10,430 nucleotides of DNA from Planctomycetota bacterium (GCA_021106775.1 JAIOTL010000460.1:1-10430); one strand, 5' to 3'; positions 1-7,293 are shown, numbered from the stretch's first letter. A program made the numbers and translations. Notes: generated by a model from the letters alone, not told the origin.

Positions 1-864
1 AATATCTCAATTGTCTATGCGTTTGACAAGAAACAGAGACTGACAGGAACGTTGTCTTTTCGCGAAGTCATTAAGTCGCTTCCAGACAATCAGATTCAAA
101 ATATTATGAATAAAGATGTGATTGCGGTTACACCCGATGCTGACCAGGAAAAAGTCGTATCACTGATGAAAAAATACGACCTTTCGCTGATGCCGGTGGT
201 TGACAACACAAGCAAACTCCTCGGTGTCGTTACTTTTGATGATGCTATGGACGTGCTTTCGGAAGAAGCAGAAGAAGACATCGCCTTACTCTCAGGTTCT
301 CTGGTGTATGACCCGGTGCAGTCAAAGGTTTTTACACGTATCTGGATGCGTCTACCTTGGCTCATAATCTCGCTTTTTGGCACATTTTTAGCAGCATGGA
401 TTTTGAAAGGATATGAAGCAACAATTGAGCAGATAACTGCTGCTGTTTTTTTCATACCAGCAGTAACTGCAATGAGCGGAAACGTCGGAATTCAATCGTC
501 AACCACGCTGATACGCGGTCTGGCACTTGGGCAGGTGGATTTCTCGATGATTTTCAAACTTGTGTCCAAAGAAATTCGCACCGCGTTTTTCATTGGAATA
601 ATTTGTGGATTACTCATGACTGGATTCTCATATGTGCTGAACTCCACAGGTTGGAGCTTCGGGATAATCATCGGTATTGCCATGATTCTTTCGGTCAGTG
701 TGAGTGCAATTGTTGGAACAGTGATTCCACTTATTTGCGATAAATTCAGAATTGACCCAGCAGTTGCTGCGGGACCTTTTATCACAACACTTAACGACAT
801 AATTACGATGATAATTTACATGGGCATCATCACGTTTGGTATCGCAAATAAATTTCTTTCATAG
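1..864 (+). CDS. mgtE: Magnesium transporter MgtE, C-terminal part (5' end outside window)
   Basis: The reading frame is open from base 1, so the gene starts upstream; the TTG at 52 lies mid-domain and is not a real start. The visible 287 residues hold the end of the first CBS domain, a second CBS domain (about residues 35-87), a linker helix, and five membrane segments (about 118-138, 147-178, 195-215, 219-246, 258-282). Family landmarks are the GNVGIQSST stretch followed by IRGLALGQ after the second segment, and DPAVAAGPFITTLND near the end. The Asp of that TTLND motif matches the conserved pore aspartate of Thermus MgtE. MgtE forms a dimeric inner-membrane Mg2+ channel whose cytoplasmic N and CBS domains close the pore when internal Mg2+ is high. 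The following gene has its own promoter 3' of the stop, so mgtE appears to end its transcription unit here, although I see no hairpin terminator. The identification is firm; only the N-terminal domain is unseen. Confidence 0.95.
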   Translation, partial: NISIVYAFDKKQRLTGTLSFREVIKSLPDNQIQNIMNKDVIAVTPDADQEKVVSLMKKYDLSLMPVVDNTSKLLGVVTFDDAMDVLSEEAEEDIALLSGSLVYDPVQSKVFTRIWMRLPWLIISLFGTFLAAWILKGYEATIEQITAAVFFIPAVTAMSGNVGIQSSTTLIRGLALGQVDFSMIFKLVSKEIRTAFFIGIICGLLMTGFSYVLNSTGWSFGIIIGIAMILSVSVSAIVGTVIPLICDKFRIDPAVAAGPFITTLNDIITMIIYMGIITFGIANKFLS

Positions 865-869
865 AGGAT

Positions 870-898
870 TTTCCATAAATCTGTTAATATTATATAAT
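870..898 (+). promoter_or_regulatory. Sigma-70-like promoter for the first kelch lipoprotein gene
   Basis: A -35 like TTTCCA (870-875, 4 of 6 consensus) and a perfect -10 TATAAT (893-898) are separated by 17 bp. The -10 lies 30 bp before the GTG start at 929, giving a short leader. The site sits immediately after the mgtE stop, so the lipoprotein gene is probably transcribed on its own. The call rests on sequence match only. Confidence 0.6.
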
Positions 899-918
899 AA
901 TGTACTGAAATTTTGCTT

Positions 919-931
919 GAGGTGCAAAGTG
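919..931 (+). promoter_or_regulatory. Ribosome binding site that decides a GTG start
   Basis: GAGGTG (919-924) is followed by CAAA and the GTG codon at 929. Starting here gives a compact lipoprotein signal peptide. The frame stays open upstream to a TTG at 836 inside mgtE, but that start lacks a comparable site and would put about 30 odd residues before the signal sequence. Confidence 0.75.
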
Positions 932-2419
932 TGTATTAATCGTATTTTCAAGCTAGCGGTTTTATGTTTGATTATTCAGTTTCTGAGTTGTGTCGGCACA
1001 AACAGTGGTTTCCGGATTATTACGAAGAATTTAGCAGATGCTGTTGTAGGTGTGCAGTATTCGGAGCAGATTGAAACAAGCAAGGCAGATGGTAGAATCG
1101 GGTGGCAGGTTCTCAGCGGGGTTCTTCCTGACGGTCTGATTTTGGGCAAATTCACAGGTGAAATATCAGGAATCCCAACAATTGACGGTCAATTCGAATT
1201 TGAGTTAAAAGCTGTAAATATGCTCTCTGAGGTTGCACGAAAGAGATTAAGAATAATCGTGATAAACAAGATTGAAATTACAACTGCAAATCTTCCTGGA
1301 GCCTTTATTGGCGAGAATTATCAAGCGAAAGTGGAAGCTTTGGGAGGTTTTATGCCCATTTCATGGAGTATAATTAGCGGAACGCTACCAGACGGTATCG
1401 TGCTGGCACCGAACACCGGTGAGTTTTCCGGTATCCCGACGGTGAAAGGTGATTTTACTTTTGATGTGCAGGTTGAGGATAATCAGAATTTGACGGATTC
1501 GAAATCATTTACGATTGAAGTTACACAACTTGGCGAAAAATGGGAAAAAGCACTTGCGAATGCGCCGTGGGAAGTTCGGGATGACCATGCAACCTGTGTT
1601 TTTGACGATAAAATCTGGGTTCTGGGTGGTTTTCATCACGTGGGCATTAACGGGTTGTTTTATAAAAATGATGTCTGGTATTCTTCAGACGGAGTAAATT
1701 GGACGGAAGCAACTGCAGATGCTGGTTGGTGTAAGCGTTTTGACCATCAGGCGATTGCTTATGACGGCAAAATCTGGGTTATGGGTGGAAGTTATGACAA
1801 CAGTTCAGGCTATTCTTATCCGCGGAATGATGTTTGGTACTCAAGCGATGGTGTTACCTGGACGCAGGCGATTTCTATTGCACCGTGGGGTGAGCGCGGC
1901 TCGTTTCAGGCGTTGGTTTTTGATAATAAAATGTGGGTAATAAGTGGAGCACATCAGTATTTCGCATATCAGGATGTTTGGTGGTCAACGGACGGCATAA
2001 CCTGGACGCATGCTGCAATTCCTCCTTGGACCGGGCGTTGCGGGTTCGGAGCGCTGGTTTATGATAACAAAGTCTGGGTTTTCGGTGGAATTGCACTCAT
2101 GGGAAACCTTGATGATGTCTGGAACACATCCGATTTTGTAACTTGGAACAAAGTTACCGACCATGTGCCCATGGGTGTGCGATATGATTACTCAATGACA
2201 GTGTTTGCGAATAGAATGTGGATGTTTGCGGGGACAGCTGGAGGAGCTTTGAGTGATGCATGGTATTCAACTGACGGTGCGAGTTGGACGCTGGCTACCG
2301 ATTCTGTACCCTGGGGACCGCGCGAAGAACATACTAGCATCGTTTTCAAGGACAAGCTCTGGATTGTTGCAGGTAGTCAAAGCAGCACATATTACAACGA
2401 CCTATGGACAACCGAGTAA
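929..2419 (+). CDS. Putative lipoprotein: two Ig-like (He_PIG) domains and a kelch-like beta-propeller
   Basis: The 496-residue protein starts at the GTG with the strong GAGGTG site. Residues 1-21 form a lipoprotein-type signal (basic start, hydrophobic core, FLSC with the lipidated Cys at 21); Phe at -3 is slightly off the classic lipobox. Two putative Ig domains follow (about 28-111 and 115-198). Each carries the He_PIG signature LPDG...TGE.SGIPT (about 66-85 and 153-172). From about 205 to the end there are six kelch-like repeats, each with a W..A...PW..R..H/F start, an 'IWV.GG' strand and mostly 'DVWYSSDG..W'. Six repeats suggest one closed six-bladed propeller. I infer an exported, lipid-anchored surface or periplasmic protein that binds a polymer or another protein. 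Kelch propellers can also be enzymes (galactose oxidase), but I see no copper-site residues that would support that. A gene of the same architecture lies at 3000-4712 on the other strand. Confidence 0.85.
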   Translation: MCINRIFKLAVLCLIIQFLSCVGTNSGFRIITKNLADAVVGVQYSEQIETSKADGRIGWQVLSGVLPDGLILGKFTGEISGIPTIDGQFEFELKAVNMLSEVARKRLRIIVINKIEITTANLPGAFIGENYQAKVEALGGFMPISWSIISGTLPDGIVLAPNTGEFSGIPTVKGDFTFDVQVEDNQNLTDSKSFTIEVTQLGEKWEKALANAPWEVRDDHATCVFDDKIWVLGGFHHVGINGLFYKNDVWYSSDGVNWTEATADAGWCKRFDHQAIAYDGKIWVMGGSYDNSSGYSYPRNDVWYSSDGVTWTQAISIAPWGERGSFQALVFDNKMWVISGAHQYFAYQDVWWSTDGITWTHAAIPPWTGRCGFGALVYDNKVWVFGGIALMGNLDDVWNTSDFVTWNKVTDHVPMGVRYDYSMTVFANRMWMFAGTAGGALSDAWYSTDGASWTLATDSVPWGPREEHTSIVFKDKLWIVAGSQSSTYYNDLWTTE

Positions 2420-2448
2420 TATTCTTTTCAATACAGACATCTAACGGA

Positions 2449-2898
2449 TTATGGCTCAGAAATGTCGAATTTTTGGGTGTCGGGGCAGAGGGCGTAGTTG
2501 GATTCGTTGGCACTGGCAGTTTTAAGCAGTTTCGCAGCAGTGTTGACGGTGCTTCCGAAAATATCCTCAATTATGCGAGTTTTATGTCCGATTTCGGTTA
2601 CGAGAACTTCACCTGTGGCAGCGGTTACATGAGTCTCAACTTCAAACTCGTCAAGTGTTTTTCGCAACTGGGCAATTTCCTTGACTGCTTTTACAGCCTT
2701 TTTTGAGTCGGAAAAAGTGAAAAGCATTGCATCACCGATATATTTGCGAATTTTACCGTCATTTTTCACGATAATATCACCAATATCGGTAAAAATGTCC
2801 TGCAAAAGCCCGACAGATTTTTCCTCATCATAACTTTCCATAATTCGTGAGAAATTCGTGATGTCAGAGAAGCAAACAGTCATTTTCTGGCGATCCAT
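2449..2898 (-). CDS. Minimal stand-alone class III adenylate/guanylate cyclase domain protein
   Basis: The protein is 149 residues if started at the ATG at 2898, which follows a strong GTGAGGTGAGT site; an in-frame ATG at 2913 has no such site. It is almost only a cyclase catalytic domain. The two metal-binding aspartates are present (D12 in CFSDITNFS, D56 in KYIGDAML). The base-reading pair is Lys52/Asp112, as in class IIIa adenylate cyclases. The transition-state Asn119 is present, but the arginine expected four residues later is Lys123. The domain stops soon after, without the usual final strands. There is no sensor, membrane or HAMP part. It could be a weak soluble cyclase, a partner in a heterodimer, or a cyclase-derived regulator. 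It converges with the lipoprotein gene ending at 2419 (29 bp gap), and a terminator separates it from the lipoprotein gene upstream on its own strand. I see no convincing promoter. Confidence 0.8.
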   Translation of the reverse strand: MDRQKMTVCFSDITNFSRIMESYDEEKSVGLLQDIFTDIGDIIVKNDGKIRKYIGDAMLFTFSDSKKAVKAVKEIAQLRKTLDEFEVETHVTAATGEVLVTEIGHKTRIIEDIFGSTVNTAAKLLKTASANESNYALCPDTQKFDISEP

Positions 2899-2939
2899 AC
2901 TCACCTCACTCATAAGTCAAATACATTTTACCACAATTT

Positions 2940-2989
2940 AATTAAAAAGAAAATCCCAACAGAATTTGCCGGGATTTTGGGATTTTTTT
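2940..2989 (-). terminator. Rho-independent terminator after the second kelch lipoprotein gene
   Basis: A perfect 10-bp stem (2950-2959 with 2977-2986; AAAATCCCAA / TTGGGATTTT) encloses a 17-nt loop. On the minus strand the stem is followed by TCTTTTT, and it begins just after the stop codon of the 3000-4712 gene. A T-run also follows the stem on the plus strand (2983-2989), so the element could work in both directions and stop read-through from the plus-strand lipoprotein gene. Confidence 0.8.
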
Positions 2990-2999
2990 GCCTGTAAAT

Positions 3000-4712
3000 T
3001 TATGGCGTAAATGCTTTGGGGTCGGAAATTGTGCCTACAGAATTTCTTCCTCCGAAAACAATCAATTGCGTACCAGTCCAAGCAACTGTATGGTCTTTTC
3101 TTCCTTCAGGTGCTGAATTAGTCGTCATAGTTCGCCAGGTGTTTGATGAGGCTTTGAATGCAGCACCAGAATCATAGTAATTTGCGCCGTTCCATCCACC
3201 CCAGATATAAATTTCACTAGTGCCAGAATTGTAAGCACATGCTGCGGAACTTCTTTTCGACAGCGCACCGCCTAAATTCGTTGCTGTCCAAGTATTATTC
3301 GACGTATCGTAAATCGCACCGTCATTATAATAATTTCCACTGTTGTCATCACCTCCCCAGACAAAGATTTTATTTCCAGAAGCCATCATTATATGATTCC
3401 ATCTTGCTGAGGGTGCATCAGTTGCGGTCATTGAAGTCCAGTTTTTGGTCGAAGTGTTGTAAATCGCTCCTGTATTGGAAACTCCACCGCTTTGCATGCC
3501 ACCCCAAACATAAACATTCGAGCCAACTTTTACACCTTTTGCACCTCTACGGGCGGCAATAGGCGGGTTATTCGTTTTGGTCCATTTTGACTCGAATGCC
3601 ACATTGTCGAATGAATAATGATAAGCATCTTGCGTTAAAGACCCTCCTTGCAGTACACCACCAAAGAATAATGCTTCATAGTTATCTAATGGAACTGCCA
3701 CGAATTCTGATCTTGCTGACGGTACTTGTGTTGTTGTGGATGCAACAATTGAACCCCATCTGTTTGTTTGTGTTGCGTACATACCGCCGGTGTTCGTATA
3801 TGTACCTGCTCCTGTTTCACCTGCCCAAACCATCAGATGATTAATATTCGTTGCAAAAGGCGGATCTCCCATTAATATGCATGAACCGTTGAATCTTGCT
3901 GAGGGTGCGCCACTTGTAGAAATCGAATGCCATGCATTGTCAACAAAAGAATAATAACCACCATTGATATAATTCGTTACGCCATTCGTACCAAACATGA
4001 TGAAGAGTCTGTTCACTATTGAGCAATAATGACTGTAATGATTATATCTGGCGGATGGCTGTCTCGAACCATAATTTATGTCATCCCAACTGCCGAAAGG
4101 TGGGTTGATTTCGATACTCAGACTTTTATGAGTCATTTGTTTTGGAAACGAACTATCAATAACTGTGATATCAAAGTCATAAGTTGCTGTGGTAGTAGTT
4201 GTTCCATGAATTTCACCTGTTGCCATGTTAAGCTGATATCCAACGGGCAGAATACCTGAAGAAACTGAAAAAACATAAGGTGGTTTCCCACCGACAGCGA
4301 CGACAAAGTCAGTATATGGAATGTTTTCGGAGCCATTTGCAAGAATTGTCGTGGCGATTTCAATGACATCGACGATTTCAATGGAAAATAGCATATCCAC
4401 AAACTGAGGTGATGCTGATGTGTCTGAGATTCTTATTGTGAAATCGAAAACACCAGATGCAGACGGTGTTCCATAAACTTCACCTGTATTGTGTCTCAAA
4501 TTTAATCCATCTGGAAGTGAGCCAATCGCAACATTGAAGGAATATGGTTTTCTACCACCTTTTACTTCAACAGTTTCATTATAATTTATAGTCGTGATTC
4601 CTGATGGAAGAGTGTTAGTAACAAATTTAAGTAACGAGGTGGATGTGCTGGTTGTACAACTGAAATTCAGCATAAAATGCAGCATGATTGATATTAAGAT
4701 TGCTTTTTTCAT
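3000..4712 (-). CDS. Putative lipoprotein: two Ig-like (He_PIG) domains and kelch propeller
   Basis: The 570-residue product starts at an ATG preceded by GTGGGGAACCT, a moderate ribosome site. Residues 1-18 are a signal peptide (MKKA, hydrophobic core) ending FSC with Cys19. The -3 residue is Asn, so the lipobox is non-classical, followed by a Thr/Ser-rich stretch typical after a lipidated Cys. Ig-like domains lie at about 27-113 (LPDGLNLRHNTGEVYGTPS) and 114-202 (LPVGYQLNMATGEIHGT). From about 207 to the end there are seven kelch units. Most start with (P)SAR or a close variant, continue with an 'I.VWGG' or similar strand, and end 'GAIYDTS..NW'; the last is AEGRKDH...LIVFGG. This points to a seven-bladed propeller. 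The role is inferred as surface or periplasmic binding; no catalytic residues are recognised. It has its own promoter and terminator. It shares domain order with 929-2419, but the kelch repeats differ in sequence and number, so the two are not a recent duplication. Confidence 0.85.
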   Translation of the reverse strand: MKKAILISIMLHFMLNFSCTTSTSTSLLKFVTNTLPSGITTINYNETVEVKGGRKPYSFNVAIGSLPDGLNLRHNTGEVYGTPSASGVFDFTIRISDTSASPQFVDMLFSIEIVDVIEIATTILANGSENIPYTDFVVAVGGKPPYVFSVSSGILPVGYQLNMATGEIHGTTTTTATYDFDITVIDSSFPKQMTHKSLSIEINPPFGSWDDINYGSRQPSARYNHYSHYCSIVNRLFIMFGTNGVTNYINGGYYSFVDNAWHSISTSGAPSARFNGSCILMGDPPFATNINHLMVWAGETGAGTYTNTGGMYATQTNRWGSIVASTTTQVPSARSEFVAVPLDNYEALFFGGVLQGGSLTQDAYHYSFDNVAFESKWTKTNNPPIAARRGAKGVKVGSNVYVWGGMQSGGVSNTGAIYNTSTKNWTSMTATDAPSARWNHIMMASGNKIFVWGGDDNSGNYYNDGAIYDTSNNTWTATNLGGALSKRSSAACAYNSGTSEIYIWGGWNGANYYDSGAAFKASSNTWRTMTTNSAPEGRKDHTVAWTGTQLIVFGGRNSVGTISDPKAFTP

Positions 4713-4740
4713 AGGTTCCCCACTTTATTGAAGTTTCACA

Positions 4741-4746
4741 ATTATA
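4741..4746 (-). promoter_or_regulatory. -10 box of the promoter for the second kelch lipoprotein gene
   Basis: On the minus strand this reads TATAAT, ending 28 bp before the ATG at 4712. No good -35 hexamer lies 16-18 bp upstream, so the promoter may depend on an activator or may be weak. It resembles the boxes at 893-898 and 9263-9268 in sequence and distance to the start codon. Confidence 0.5.
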
Positions 4747-4842
4747 CAGTACTGAGAACGGATTTACGTTAGTTTTATACAAAATATTTTCATTTCATCA
4801 TCATTTTGATTAGCAAATTCAAAGCTTTATGGAATTCTGAGT

Positions 4843-4871
4843 ATAATTTGTTCGTTTATCCTACAAATTAT
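4843..4871. repeat. Inverted repeat across the endonuclease V stop codon
   Basis: ATAATTTGT (4843-4851) and ACAAATTAT (4863-4871) form a 9-bp stem with an 11-nt loop that includes the nfi stop codon. On the minus strand no T-run follows, so it is not a standard terminator for nfi. On the plus strand GTTTTTT follows, where no gene needs one. The stem is nearly all A-T. It may be a weak 3'-end hairpin or chance. Confidence 0.4.
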
Positions 4872-5553
4872 GTTTTTTGCGCAGTTTTTTGGTATTAATG
4901 TCGGCAATTCTTAGTGGTTCAGGAATTCGGTATTTATCGGTGAGTTTCAATATGATTTCGACTGATGTTTCAAGTTCTATCATATGTCCAACAGAGATAA
5001 ACAAAGGATTGCATCTGCGTTTGGTGCGCAAAACCGTGCCGATTATATGCTGGTCGTCGTAAAGAAAACTTCGAGAACCCTTCTGTGCACCCGGTTCCGA
5101 GTAACTGCCGAACAAACGTTTCTTTGCACATCCGATTGACGGTGTGTTTATGAAAAGTCCGAGATGGCTTGCAAGTCCGCAGCTTCGAGGATGTGCAACA
5201 CCTTGCCCGTCGAAAATGAAAACGCCAATATTGCTTTTAAGTTTGGAAATTGCGGAAAGCACAAGTGGTGCCTCTCTGAAGGTGAGCAAACCTGGAATGT
5301 AAGGGAATGTTGCCTCGCCGATTGCAGTTTGTTCCTCGATTATCTCTTTTGTTTCAGTGTCCCAAACGATAATATCGGCAAATCCGACTTTTTCGATGCG
5401 CGAATAGGAAACGTCGACAGCAGCAACTGTTAATCGATTGTTGGGGTTGATTTTGTTCGTGTTTTTGGTAATTATTCTGCGTGTTAGCTTTTTCTGAAGC
5501 TTAAATGCCTCGGAAGGTGTAATATCCCAATTATGCAGTTGATTAATATGCAT
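4861..5553 (-). CDS. nfi: Endonuclease V (deoxyinosine 3' endonuclease)
   Basis: The 230-residue product matches the family along its full length. Endonuclease V cuts DNA (and in many organisms RNA) one phosphodiester 3' of inosine and starts repair of deaminated adenine. Visible landmarks are D47 in VAAVDVSY, the PYIP wedge at 84-87 followed by GLLTFREAP with catalytic E94, D115 in FDGQGVAHPRSCGLASHLG, the GCAKKRLFG lysine region (142-149), and the late ISVGH histidine (H190). The C-terminus keeps the usual PEPLR(I/L)A helix start. The ATG at 5553 is preferred; the codon before it is TTG and could only add one residue. The ribosome site is poor. The start lies 14 bp after the macro-domain gene's stop, so the two are probably co-transcribed and may be translationally coupled. 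All key residues are intact. Confidence 0.95.
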   Translation of the reverse strand: MHINQLHNWDITPSEAFKLQKKLTRRIITKNTNKINPNNRLTVAAVDVSYSRIEKVGFADIIVWDTETKEIIEEQTAIGEATFPYIPGLLTFREAPLVLSAISKLKSNIGVFIFDGQGVAHPRSCGLASHLGLFINTPSIGCAKKRLFGSYSEPGAQKGSRSFLYDDQHIIGTVLRTKRRCNPLFISVGHMIELETSVEIILKLTDKYRIPEPLRIADINTKKLRKKHNL

Positions 5554-5567
5554 CAAGCAAATATCCG

Positions 5568-6077
5568 TTAGATCATCATCATCGATTCTCTATAAATCTT
5601 ATATAATGTCTGATTCGGCAGAACAAACAGTATTTTCTCAGGTATGTCTTCTCGTTCGGTAGTTCTGATAACTTCTGAAATCATGAGCTCAGCACAGCGT
5701 CTTGGCGGGATTATGTCATTACTTGATGTAACGAAAGGTGGGAACGCAATTGTTTTCAAGTTTTTTTCTTGTGTTAGAAGCATTGCATTGCGTGTTGCCT
5801 TGATAATGGATAATTCGCTGGTTTGTCCAGCAAAATCGAGGCAGGCAGCATGAATAATGAACTCACATTTCAAATTACCAGCTCCTGTTATAACTGCGGC
5901 ACCGGGTTCTTGTTTACCGATAAGATTGACTTCTTTGACGATTACATCCCCTGCAGCATCCAAAATTTCCTGTGCAAGCGGTGAGTTCATCAAGGATTCA
6001 TTATTTGCAGGTGAAATAATGGCATCAACTTCTTGTTCCCATATTTTACCGATAAGCAATTGGATATTATCTTTCAT
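5568..6077 (-). CDS. Divergent macro-domain protein (possible ADP-ribose-related function)
   Basis: The 169-residue protein is about the size of a single macro domain. The N-terminal half is recognisable: IQLLIGKIWEQEVDAIISPANNESL (the 'GDIT..VDAIVNAAN' strand-loop, D18 and N25), then PGAAVITGAGNLKCEFIIHAA (59-78), the usual 'GEAVIT.G..L....IIH' core. Two ligand loops are changed. The glycine-rich loop after the Asn is LMNSPLAQEI (29-38), without the GGGV run, and the second phosphate loop near 112-124 reads FPPFVTSSNDII instead of a G-x-x-G-type turn. Classic family members bind or hydrolyse ADP-ribose derivatives; here binding may be altered or lost. AGAGG precedes the ATG by about ten bases. 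The gene lies 32 bp after the PAS-cyclase gene and 14 bp before nfi, so it is probably the middle gene of an operon. The fold is moderately sure and the activity is not. Confidence 0.75.
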   Translation of the reverse strand: MKDNIQLLIGKIWEQEVDAIISPANNESLMNSPLAQEILDAAGDVIVKEVNLIGKQEPGAAVITGAGNLKCEFIIHAACLDFAGQTSELSIIKATRNAMLLTQEKNLKTIAFPPFVTSSNDIIPPRRCAELMISEVIRTTEREDIPEKILFVLPNQTLYKIYRESMMMI

Positions 6078-6109
6078 TTGTGAAAACCTCTATATTCAAA
6101 GTGATGTGA

Positions 6110-7237
6110 TTAATCGAAAATATTAACACTTATTATACTAACCGGTTCTGTAATTCCTTTGACTTTGATTTGACCGGCAGGTTTGAATTTTATGTCACCT
6201 TCAACTCCCGCTTCTTCTCCCATTTCCTGCACACGGCATCGAATGCTGTCAAAAGTTTTTGGTCCAATCCATATTTGATTTTTCGGTGCAAGTGAACACA
6301 ATCTGGCAGCAAGATTTACAGGATGTCCAAGTACGGTGTAATCCATACGCTTTTCAGAGCCGACAAGTCCAATAACCATCTCGCCGGTGTTTATGCCGAT
6401 ACCCATAGGAATCGCAGGTTTACCGCTTTGTTTCCAGCGATCCATGAGTCGTTGATGTTCTTGTTGCATTCTAATCGCACAATTTAAGGCTTTGATGTAA
6501 TGGTCTTCAAAATAATACGGCGCGCCGAAGATTGCCATTATTTCGTCACCAATATATTTGTCGATTGTTCCGTGATACTGCAGTACAATGCTTGATGCCA
6601 CCGAAAGAAATTCGTTCGCACTTTCTCGCACTTGATTCGGGTCAAGTCCCTCAGAATATGTCGTGAAACCACGTAAATCACCGAATAACACAGACATTTC
6701 GTATTTCTCAGCCTTGCTCAGGTCTTTGCCCATCTCAAGTACACGGGTCATAATATCAGGTGAAACCATTCTGCTGAACGCTTCTTTCACATTCTTCTGC
6801 TCAGTTATGTCATGAATAACGAAATGTGTCGCTTTTGGAGTAATTGACACCTGAAACTGAAATATTTTTTCTTCTTCATCAACCGGATCCGTGAATTTAC
6901 GCTCTTCTATGAGTGAGCCGTCCTTGCGTGCTTTATTTAGAAGCCTTCCGAGTAAACCCGCACCCCAAGGCAGACGGTCGATTTCAGCAAGGGTTTTACC
7001 AATGAAATATTCACGGTTTTTGTTGCCCAAAAGTTGAAGCATCGAGCGATTGACGTATAAGACACGGTTGTTGACATCAAGTTGAATAATTCTGTCATTT
7101 AATCCAACAATTGACATACCCGGACCGCTGAAATTATCGCCTGTTCCCGCATTTTTCAATTCCTGGATTTGTAGTTTTAATTTTTCGTTTTCTCGGACAA
7201 GATTTTCGACTTCTTGGTCCGTATATCTCATCGTCAT
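6110..7237 (-). CDS. PAS-domain adenylate cyclase (class IIIb catalytic domain)
   Basis: The 375-residue protein has three parts: a short charged coiled-coil-like start (about 4-30), a PAS domain (about 41-146; 'IIQLDVNNRVLYVNRSMLQLLG' and ending 'THFVIHDITEQKN'), and a class III cyclase domain (about 175-370). Catalytic residues look complete: metal Asp187 (LFGDLRGFT) and Asp231 (DKYIGDEIMAIFG), base-reading Lys227 and Thr301 (DYTVLGHPVN), transition-state Asn308 and Arg312. The Lys/Thr pair is that of class IIIb adenylate cyclases, some of which respond to bicarbonate, so ATP to cAMP is the likely reaction. No membrane segment is seen, so it should be a cytosolic sensor enzyme; the PAS ligand is unknown. 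The ATG at 7237 has a weak ribosome site and another ATG lies two codons in. It is the first gene of the cyclase / macro / nfi run. Confidence 0.92.
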   Translation of the reverse strand: MTMRYTDQEVENLVRENEKLKLQIQELKNAGTGDNFSGPGMSIVGLNDRIIQLDVNNRVLYVNRSMLQLLGNKNREYFIGKTLAEIDRLPWGAGLLGRLLNKARKDGSLIEERKFTDPVDEEEKIFQFQVSITPKATHFVIHDITEQKNVKEAFSRMVSPDIMTRVLEMGKDLSKAEKYEMSVLFGDLRGFTTYSEGLDPNQVRESANEFLSVASSIVLQYHGTIDKYIGDEIMAIFGAPYYFEDHYIKALNCAIRMQQEHQRLMDRWKQSGKPAIPMGIGINTGEMVIGLVGSEKRMDYTVLGHPVNLAARLCSLAPKNQIWIGPKTFDSIRCRVQEMGEEAGVEGDIKFKPAGQIKVKGITEPVSIISVNIFD

Positions 7238-7264
7238 TGGTTACTCGCAAAAATTTCTAATATA

Positions 7265-7293
7265 TTCTTACTTTTCAGGATATCAATAGTCAA
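7265..7293 (-). promoter_or_regulatory. Possible promoter of the PAS-cyclase operon
   Basis: On the minus strand, TTGACT (7293-7288; 5 of 6 match to -35) is followed after 17 bp by TAAGAA (7270-7265; 3 of 6 match to -10), 27 bp before the ATG at 7237. The -10 is weak, so this is tentative. Confidence 0.35.

Noticed and set aside
836..928. N-terminal extension of the first lipoprotein from a TTG at 836 overlapping mgtE
   Set aside because: The GTG at 929 has a strong ribosome site and gives a proper signal peptide; the extension overlaps mgtE and the promoter.
2404..2706. 100-codon plus-strand frame antisense to the mini-cyclase
   Set aside because: It is the mirror of a gene with clear family motifs and shows no domain of its own.
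3239..3844. Plus-strand frames of 85-107 codons opposite the second lipoprotein gene
   Set aside because: They are low-complexity shadows of the kelch repeats read on the other strand.
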